This document shows, one piece after another, positions 1-5,150 of a DNA stretch of 33,055 nucleotides (the first letter of the stretch is position 1; the number at the start of each line of letters is the position of its first letter). The position numbers and the translations under genes are program-made. The stretch is from contig CAZJYI010000128.1 in NCBI GenBank assembly GCA_964550025.1, positions 1-33,055 of the forward strand, given 5' to 3'. The DNA is from CAZJYI01 sp964550025. Lineage in GTDB: Bacteria > Verrucomicrobiota > Kiritimatiellia > UBA8416 > CAYOBW01. Under the pieces are notes generated by a model that was given only the letters and a program-made list of their open reading frames with translations, did no database searches and was not told the DNA's origin.

Positions 1-7
1 CCTCCGG

Positions 8-35
8 ACCATCTGAGATCTGAAATCTGAGATTT
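8..35. repeat. Short degenerate heptamer repeat downstream of the YcaO gene
   Basis: Four consecutive 7-bp units can be read on the plus strand (accatct, gagatct, gaaatct, gagattt). They lie 11 bp beyond the stop codon of the YcaO gene. The form resembles the longer heptamer array at 1604-1680, though the unit sequence differs. No coding function or clear hairpin is visible. It may be a short tandemly repeated intergenic element of the kind scattered in some bacterial genomes. Confidence 0.5.
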
Positions 36-46
36 GCCATCCCCCC

Positions 47-1309
47 CTACCACCCCGGAAACAGCCCCGCCGCCGTACACGGCTGGAGTCCGTCCACCGT
101 CCGGCATTCCCCCATCGACAGGTCTCGGGTCCACCCCTTGAACAGAACGGGGCTCGACGCGGGGTGGTACGGCAGAATGTCCGAGTAGCCGGGAATGACG
201 GCCTGGACCACCGGGAATCCGACAGCGGGATCGGTGAGATCCACGACCACGCAGTCTTTCCCAAGCTGCGCGCAGATGCCCCTGATGCGCTCGATATCCT
301 CGAGGCAATCCGCCAATGCCTCGCCCTCGTCGAAGGGCACGGCCTCGCCTTCCTTCAGGAAGCCCGCCTCCGCGAACGGCACGTATCCGAACCAGAACAG
401 CGGCAGGCAATTGTCCGTGTCGTCTCGACAGACGAGCTGCCGATACGCGCCCGCGTCGTCGTCGCCGGCCTCCTGCTCGCAGATCTGCGCATACTCCGTG
501 AGACAGTTCATCAAGGCGGCCTCGCGATCGAAGGACGCGGCGGCCTTGAGAGCGTGGTGTGCCTGCAGATCGCCGGCTACGCCGCGGTTGACGAAGTAAA
601 CCCCCACGCACGGCAGCACGCCGCCGAACGAGAGATCCTTCACCACCATCTCCGTCCCGCGCTCGCGCAACGCGGCGATCTGCCCGCACAGTACGGGGTG
701 CTCGATCGAGTCGATCGCGATCGTCGGAACCTCCATCCGGTTCTTCACAACCGTGATGACGGCCCTGCGCTCAAAGACTTCGAACGCGGCCTGGGCAATG
801 GCCTCCTCGATGCGGTTCCCCGCCGCCACGCCGTTCGTGCCGCTAATCGCGTTGACGTACTCGAGCGGCACGCCGACCCGACAGTCCCGCATGAGTGAAT
901 GGCCGTCGACCCAGTGCCGGGCCGGCTCGACGTCCTTGATCCGTTCCAGCATCTCCGGGGTGAGGGAGGCAATATGGGAAAGCAGGTCTTCGATCGCAAG
1001 TGCGGCGGGTACATCCCGCTGGTGTGCCCTGACGTGCCCCGGCAATTCGCGTCGCCGCCGCAGCGCCAGCCACTCGGCTGCCTCGGCGAGCGTGCTGATC
1101 TTGCAGAGCAACGGCGACGCTCCCTTCCCCATGGGCGGAAAGTCGAGCATGTCAACCAGAAGGGCGCCGCGATACAGTCCCTCGGCAACCCGCGTCTCCC
1201 GGTACTCGAACGAACAGACCGCCGTTAGCCCGGCCTCGAGTCGTACCAGGGTCTCCTCCGGCCGTGCACAACGGCCGTTGGCAATTCGTTTGGCGCTGGT
1301 CAGTCGCAT
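47..1309 (-). CDS. Stand-alone YcaO-domain protein (ATP-dependent amide backbone modification)
   Basis: This 420-residue protein spans a full YcaO domain. YcaO enzymes use ATP to phosphorylate a peptide amide oxygen, allowing azoline, thioamide or amidine formation. The three ATP/Mg-binding stretches are visible: S72-x3-E76-x2-E79 after a GKG at 61-63; SGTNGVAAG (156-164) followed by E177-V-F-E180-R; and L270-T-E272-Y-A-Q275. The usual Arg after the last Gln is replaced (QICEQE). The C-terminus lacks the PxPxP ending typical of azoline-forming cyclodehydratases, which favours a thioamidation-type or non-canonical role. The gene starts 6 bp after the ubiquitin-fold gene. Its Shine-Dalgarno (TAGGA) includes that gene's stop codon, so the two are probably translationally coupled. 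It is the second YcaO in the operon; whether it is catalytic or a scaffolding partner cannot be told from sequence. Domain call is firm, substrate unknown. Confidence 0.9.
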   Translation of the reverse strand: MRLTSAKRIANGRCARPEETLVRLEAGLTAVCSFEYRETRVAEGLYRGALLVDMLDFPPMGKGASPLLCKISTLAEAAEWLALRRRRELPGHVRAHQRDVPAALAIEDLLSHIASLTPEMLERIKDVEPARHWVDGHSLMRDCRVGVPLEYVNAISGTNGVAAGNRIEEAIAQAAFEVFERRAVITVVKNRMEVPTIAIDSIEHPVLCGQIAALRERGTEMVVKDLSFGGVLPCVGVYFVNRGVAGDLQAHHALKAAASFDREAALMNCLTEYAQICEQEAGDDDAGAYRQLVCRDDTDNCLPLFWFGYVPFAEAGFLKEGEAVPFDEGEALADCLEDIERIRGICAQLGKDCVVVDLTDPAVGFPVVQAVIPGYSDILPYHPASSPVLFKGWTRDLSMGECRTVDGLQPCTAAGLFPGW

Positions 1310-1313
1310 GGGT

Positions 1314-1318
1314 TCCTA
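1314..1318 (-). promoter_or_regulatory. Ribosome-binding site of the YcaO gene overlapping the upstream stop codon
   Basis: On the minus strand the run G7-TAGGA precedes the YcaO ATG by 4 nt. TAG is the stop of the sulfur-carrier gene and the G run encodes its terminal Gly-Gly. The essential diglycine codons therefore double as the translation signal for the next gene, which implies tight coupling of the two products. Confidence 0.55.
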
Positions 1319-1591
1319 CCCCCCCGCCAATGCCGCGACGATGTCCACTTCGCTGTCCGGGCCGACCGTGGTCTGCAATCCTCCGAGCGCGCGGATGTCG
1401 ACGCCGCCGACAAAGACCGCCACGAACCGCCGGACCCGGCCGGTCTCGTCACAGATGGCATCCTTCAAACCCGGGAACCGCCGGTCGAGATCGGCCATCA
1501 CCTCCTCGACCGTCCCCCCCAACGCCGTCACCTCACGACTCCCCTCGGTCAGCTTCCGCATCGAAGCCGGAATATGCACTCTCACACTCAT
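1316..1591 (-). CDS. MoaD/ThiS-like ubiquitin-fold sulfur-carrier protein
   Basis: The protein has 91 residues, the normal size for MoaD/ThiS. It begins MSVRVHIPASMRKLT, contains the family-typical V-x-G-x-DIRxLGG-LxTxV-x-x-x-SEVDIVAALAGG C-terminal half, and ends exactly in Gly-Gly. In this family the terminal glycine is adenylated by an E1-like enzyme, converted to a thiocarboxylate, and hands sulfur to a biosynthetic enzyme. I chose the ATG at 1591 because AGGGG lies 7 nt upstream and the ORF in front of it is only translated heptamer repeat. The gene sits 70 bp after the TfuA-YcaO fusion and 6 bp before the YcaO gene, so sulfur donation to a YcaO/TfuA thioamidation reaction is a reasonable inference. 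No ThiF/MoeB-type E1, sulfurtransferase or molybdopterin gene is in the window. Confidence 0.88.
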   Translation of the reverse strand: MSVRVHIPASMRKLTEGSREVTALGGTVEEVMADLDRRFPGLKDAICDETGRVRRFVAVFVGGVDIRALGGLQTTVGPDSEVDIVAALAGG

Positions 1592-1598
1592 ATCATCG

Positions 1599-1603
1599 CC
1601 CCT
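1599..1603 (-). promoter_or_regulatory. Ribosome-binding site of the sulfur-carrier gene at the edge of the heptamer array
   Basis: AGGGG on the minus strand lies 7 nt before the ATG at 1591. It directly abuts the last degenerate unit of the heptamer array and reads like another diverged unit (AGGGGCG). Growth or loss of repeat units could change the accessibility or sequence of this site. That consequence is an inference. Confidence 0.5.
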
Positions 1604-1680
1604 GCCCACTGCCCCCTGCTCACTGCCCACTGCCCACTGACCACTGACCACTGATAACTGATCACTGATAACTGATAACT
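1604..1680. repeat. Tandem heptamer array, 11 units of 7 bp
   Basis: Eleven contiguous plus-strand units run without interruption: gcccact, gccccct, gctcact, gcccact, gcccact, gaccact, gaccact, gataact, gatcact, gataact, gataact. The minus-strand consensus is AGTKRKC. The high-coordinate end of the array encodes the last residues (VISYQ) and the TGA stop (1662-1664) of the TfuA-YcaO fusion, and its other end borders the ribosome-binding site of the sulfur-carrier gene. Because 7 is not a multiple of 3, slippage would change the fusion C-terminus. Confidence 0.9.
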
Positions 1681-4457
1681 CCCCTCACCCGTTCCTCCGT
1701 CCGCCGCATCCTCTCCGCCAGGAACGGCGAGGGCACGTAGTCGGGGCAGAACCACAGCTCTGTCCCGGGAACGATCACCTTCACGCTCTTGACCCGATAC
1801 TCGGGGCGCGGGCTCGTGTTCGCAACAAGAATGTGGCGGATATCCTGCGCCGTGAGAGCGGCAACCACGTGATCCAGCTCGTCTTCGATCGAGGCGAACG
1901 CTGCCGGTCCGGACGCGGCCGGCAACGTGCCCTGCTCCCCGAAGTACAGGCCCCTGGCATCCTCGTACGCGATGCGGGCACGCTTGAGGGGAGCAAAGGC
2001 GCGGTAGTCGTCACGCGTGCCGACGAAGTAGGTGATGTACTGCATGTAGGCCTCGTGCAACGCCGCGTAGACGGCGGAGGAGAAGTCGGCGCGAACGGCG
2101 ATTCCGCCGTGGCACTGGATGCGGCGGTTGCGGTCGTAAACGTGGCACATGACGCACGGCAGACCGTAGAGATTCGGCAGGTCAAAGAGCACAATCTCAC
2201 AGCCCTTTTCCTCCGCCTGCGAGAGAAGCGTGCGACATCGCGGATCCGCAAGGCGGTCTTTGTCGACAATGAGCTGCGGCAACAGCTCGCGGCAAACTGC
2301 GCTCTGAAGGTGGATCTGCCCCGTGTCGCGTTCGATCACCTCGTAGAGCCCGTAGAGCACGGCTTCCGTCAGCGTGTTCCCCGCCGCGTACCCGTCGGTT
2401 CCCGAATAGCGGAACATCAAGCCATGCCCCGGCACAAACACGTTGCTGCCCGAGACGATGTCGGTCACCTGGACGCAGCCGTGTTCCGCCAACGCGCGCT
2501 CCTTCGCTTCGTCGTCGGCGCCCCAGTTGCAGGCCTGCGGGATCTCCCACAACACCGATTCGTCTGCCATGCCCTCCGCCGACCGTCCCCGCACCTGCAG
2601 CGCGCTGGCCGCGATCCGCTCCACAAGCTCCATGTAGGCCGAGGCCAGGGCTTCCTCGAACACGTCACCGTTGCCGGTGGCCGAAGACGGGTAGTAGTCG
2701 AGCAACGTGAAGAGCACGAAGATTACGTTCAGGATGTAGCTGTCGGCCGCATCGTAGCGCGTCGTGTCGGCGACGATCACGCCCAGATCGTGCAGATAGC
2801 GGCGGGCATTGCGGCAGGTCTCCGCGGCCGAACACGCGCGGCGGTCGCGGGTCGACGCATCGGGGGCACCGGGTGCGGCTGAGTTGCGCCATTCGCGCGG
2901 CAGCGCGAAGTGCTGATCGGCCGGGTACTTGCTGGTCAGTGCGCCCAGGTAGCGCTGCGCCGCGACATGGATCGCCTGGTGCAGATCGCCCGGCTCGCGC
3001 TTCGCCGCCAGCGAACGGAACGACGCCAACAGCGACAACGCGTCCTGTCGCTTGATGTCAAAGTGCGCAGCCCCCTTTTCCTCGTAGTACTCCCGCAGTA
3101 CCGCGGCTTTCTCCGGCGACAGCACCCCGGACGAGGCGACCTTCCGGAAGAAGCTCTCAAAGGACAGAAAGGTGAAATGGATCTCGTCCGCAATGGCCCG
3201 CAGGGCCTCGTGTTCCTCACGTGTTACGATCCCGTCCGACGAAGCGCACACGAGGAAGTAGACGATCTGGATGAGGGGGGTGGTCAGCGGGCGGTCGGCC
3301 TCGTCGTAGGTCTGGGCCACGATGTGGTACGGTTTGATCTCCTGTTTCTTCAGGTACTCGTACACCCGCCCCATGCCGACCATGCCCCAGGTATCCAGCT
3401 CGACCGCGCGCAGCGCGCCGATGCTCGAGGCGCCGAACACGTTGACCTCGTTCTCCAGCGCCAGCATCACCTCGAGCGTCGTGCAGGGGAACTTCGTGTA
3501 GAAATAGCCGTCAATCACGAGGATGCTCTCGAAGCCCTCCAGAACGGCCGCCACCATGTCGCCCTGTTCGGCCGGCCCCGCCCACACCAGGTCCGCGTCC
3601 GACGGCGCGTCCTCGCGCGACACACTCCCCCCGGCGAAGACAAGCGAGGTCTCGTGCCGGGGCACGAGACAATCCGTGCACCCGGGGTGCTCCGCCACGT
3701 CGGTGTACACGTAGCAGGGATAGCGGCAGCGGCACGACCGGCAGGGCGCGAACCAGGCAAACGCCTTCTCGCGCAGATCGTGGATCAGGTTGCGTTGAGC
3801 GCCGATGTGCCCCTTGAGCGGCTCGACGGCGTCGCGGTACACGAGCTTGAAGGCCTCGGGCGGAAAGAAGCAGAACGGGAAGTTGCCGACGCGCACCTTG
3901 GGGTTGCGGGACGGGAGTCCGGTGCTGAACCGCGCCAGTTCGTCCCGCAGGGCGGAAATGCGGGTCTCATCCAGACCGGAGTAGTCGAAGAAGAACCCCA
4001 CCGAATCCAGCGCGTCCGTCGCCGCCAGCTCGGCGATCGCAGTTGCCCGGTCGGCGTCGAAATGCTGAATGTGCATCTCGAGCACGACCTCGATGTTGTA
4101 GCGCGCGGCGAAACGGCTCATACCGGCGGCATGCGCGCGGAGCCCCTCGAGCACGGCATCGAAATCCTGCGAGCACGAATCGGCGCGGACAAAGCGGACC
4201 GCGGTGACGGCGGCCAGCGGCAACTCGTCAAAGGGGTTGGCCTCGATGAAGGCGTCGATGAGTCCGGTGAGCGGGGTATGGTCAAAGATGTCGAAGTCTT
4301 CGACGTGGATTCGGTCGTGCCGGATGCCCAACTCACCCAGCGCCTCGATGAACCCGCCGGCACGTTCGATGTACGCCGGATCCCCTTGTGCCGGCAACCG
4401 TTCGGCCACGGCGGGGTCCGTGTAGAAGTCTCTGAGCGACTGCTCTCTACTCGTCAT
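1662..4457 (-). CDS. Three-part fusion: radical-SAM-like Cys-rich half, TfuA domain, YcaO domain
   Basis: The protein has 931 residues. Residues 1-265 look like the later part of a TIM barrel ending in a cysteine cluster (C239-x2-C242-x-C244-x3-C248-x11-C260-x2-C263). They resemble the C-terminal half of radical SAM enzymes, but no CxxxCxxC SAM-cluster motif is present. Residues about 271-480 match TfuA, with GASSIGALRAVEL near 340-352 followed by GMVGMGRVYEYL. TfuA partners YcaO in thioamide formation, for example on methyl-coenzyme M reductase glycine. Residues about 560-931 are a full YcaO domain: a SAYMELVER stretch near 605, SGTDGYAAGN followed by YEVIERD near 685-710, and LHEAYMQY near 803. 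There is no terminal PxPxP. The C-terminus VISYQ and TGA stop are encoded inside the heptamer array. The ATG at 4457 has only a weak ribosome-binding site. The gene is first in the YcaO/sulfur-carrier operon. TfuA and YcaO calls are firm; the N-terminal assignment is tentative. Confidence 0.88.
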   Translation of the reverse strand: MTSREQSLRDFYTDPAVAERLPAQGDPAYIERAGGFIEALGELGIRHDRIHVEDFDIFDHTPLTGLIDAFIEANPFDELPLAAVTAVRFVRADSCSQDFDAVLEGLRAHAAGMSRFAARYNIEVVLEMHIQHFDADRATAIAELAATDALDSVGFFFDYSGLDETRISALRDELARFSTGLPSRNPKVRVGNFPFCFFPPEAFKLVYRDAVEPLKGHIGAQRNLIHDLREKAFAWFAPCRSCRCRYPCYVYTDVAEHPGCTDCLVPRHETSLVFAGGSVSREDAPSDADLVWAGPAEQGDMVAAVLEGFESILVIDGYFYTKFPCTTLEVMLALENEVNVFGASSIGALRAVELDTWGMVGMGRVYEYLKKQEIKPYHIVAQTYDEADRPLTTPLIQIVYFLVCASSDGIVTREEHEALRAIADEIHFTFLSFESFFRKVASSGVLSPEKAAVLREYYEEKGAAHFDIKRQDALSLLASFRSLAAKREPGDLHQAIHVAAQRYLGALTSKYPADQHFALPREWRNSAAPGAPDASTRDRRACSAAETCRNARRYLHDLGVIVADTTRYDAADSYILNVIFVLFTLLDYYPSSATGNGDVFEEALASAYMELVERIAASALQVRGRSAEGMADESVLWEIPQACNWGADDEAKERALAEHGCVQVTDIVSGSNVFVPGHGLMFRYSGTDGYAAGNTLTEAVLYGLYEVIERDTGQIHLQSAVCRELLPQLIVDKDRLADPRCRTLLSQAEEKGCEIVLFDLPNLYGLPCVMCHVYDRNRRIQCHGGIAVRADFSSAVYAALHEAYMQYITYFVGTRDDYRAFAPLKRARIAYEDARGLYFGEQGTLPAASGPAAFASIEDELDHVVAALTAQDIRHILVANTSPRPEYRVKSVKVIVPGTELWFCPDYVPSPFLAERMRRTEERVRGVISYQ

Positions 4458-4564
4458 GGCGGCGTTCTCGCTGGCTGGCGCCAGAGTGTCGGAATTGGGG
4501 TCCTTATCGTCTCAGCGTAGCCACAAGCGTGAGCGAGTGGACCCGGGTACTGGTCCACTCTCAT
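4454..4564 (-). CDS. Candidate 36-residue peptide ORF overlapping the fusion start by ATGA
   Basis: An ATG at 4564-4562 opens a 36-codon frame (MRVDQYPGPLAHACGYAETI..., ending RTPP) whose TGA overlaps the ATG of the fusion gene in an ATGA junction. Such junctions usually mean translational coupling. The weak purine-rich sequence upstream (GGCGACGGCGG) is not a convincing ribosome-binding site. Its first codons run through the perfect hairpin at 4535-4560, which argues for a structural rather than a coding role. It contains one Cys and several Thr and Pro. It could be a leader peptide, a modification substrate, or chance. I do not recognise any family. Confidence 0.2.
   Translation of the reverse strand: MRVDQYPGPLAHACGYAETIRTPIPTLWRQPARTPP
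4535..4560. terminator. Perfect 9-bp stem hairpin upstream of the YcaO operon
   Basis: The arms gagtggacc (4535-4543) and ggtccactc (4552-4560) are exactly complementary across an 8-nt loop. On the minus strand no T-run follows, so it is not a classical intrinsic terminator. It separates the lipoprotein gene from the fusion gene and may attenuate transcription, mark an mRNA processing point, or be part of a dispersed repeat. Confidence 0.4.
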
Positions 4565-4590
4565 CCGCCGTCGCCAAGGCTATGGCGGGA
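4564..4590. repeat. REP-like palindromic element
   Basis: The 27-bp stretch contains nested inverted repeats: CGCCA/TGGCG around AGGCTA, and an outer CCGCC/GGCGG. From memory, similar short palindromes (cgccaaggct-tggcgg type) are dispersed in many uncultured bacterial genomes. Only one copy is seen in this window, so repeat status is not proven here. Confidence 0.4.
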
Positions 4591-4666
4591 CGCGCGCTCG
4601 GGGCTACTTCACGACTTCTCCTACCGTAGCGAGTTCAGCGAGAGCAGGCAATGACAACGCGTTCGC

Positions 4667-5104
4667 TCACGGCCTCGGGCAACGTGTGGCAATGTGGTAG
4701 CGGCCGTTGCGTCTGCCGACGGGGATGCCGGACGAGCCGAGTTCCTTGTCGTCGCCCTCGATTTCCAGGAAGCCGACGGGTTCCATATTCCACTCGTACA
4801 ATTTGCCCCGTAACTCAAACGGCTCGAGTTCTTTCTCGGTCATCTTGCGGATCGCGAAGGTCGGGTTCGTGTACTCGAAACTCATCGGGAGATGCTTTTG
4901 CATGCCGCTCTTCACATCGTCGGGCACGTTGTCCCAGTACCCCAACGCCATCAGGGCTTCGACGTCCTTCTGCTCAACCGCCGCACGAACGGCCTCCAAC
5001 AACGCCTTCTCCGACCCGGCGCCCCCACGCCCCTCCCCCGTCTTCCCCGAACACCCCGCCATCAACAGGACCGCGACCGACACGCCCACCAGTACGTTCC
5101 GCAC
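4667..5104 (-). CDS. Small predicted lipoprotein of unknown function
   Basis: The protein has 145 residues. I chose the GTG at 5104 because GGAGG lies 5 nt upstream; the longer frame runs antisense-like into the RHS tail. The N-terminus MRNVLVGVSVAVLLMAGC-SG is a short lipoprotein signal with the modified Cys at 18. After a Gly-rich linker (SGKTGEGRGGAG), the mature part is mixed alpha/beta, rich in Glu and Lys, and ends in RCPRP. No family is recognised. It starts 46 bp after the stop of the first RHS protein and is probably on the same transcript. Position just behind an RHS gene is where immunity genes sit in polymorphic toxin loci, but nothing in either protein shows a toxin/immunity relationship. 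It could equally be an envelope-anchored accessory protein. Confidence 0.7.
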   Translation of the reverse strand: MRNVLVGVSVAVLLMAGCSGKTGEGRGGAGSEKALLEAVRAAVEQKDVEALMALGYWDNVPDDVKSGMQKHLPMSFEYTNPTFAIRKMTEKELEPFELRGKLYEWNMEPVGFLEIEGDDKELGSSGIPVGRRNGRYHIATRCPRP

Positions 5105-5150
5105 ATTGACCTCCTGCCTTCTCCCTGACTGTTCCAACGTTGTCCGTCCG

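Larger units (their letters stand above)
4458..4666. other. Intergenic region between lipoprotein and YcaO operon, rich in palindromes
   Basis: These 209 bp carry the perfect hairpin at 4535-4560, the palindromic element at 4564-4590, and two loosely similar blocks (plus-strand cgtagccacaagcgtgagc near 4516 and cgtagcgagttcagcgagagc near 4625). Only the small ORF at 4454-4564 is open in a sensible position. I see no good promoter: a TTGTCA on the minus strand lacks a -10 box at suitable distance. Confidence 0.4.

Noticed and set aside
2910..4520. 536-codon plus-strand frame opposite the TfuA-YcaO fusion, and 753-1640 opposite the YcaO and carrier genes
   Set aside because: The opposite frames encode clear protein families with motifs; these have none and arise from high GC.
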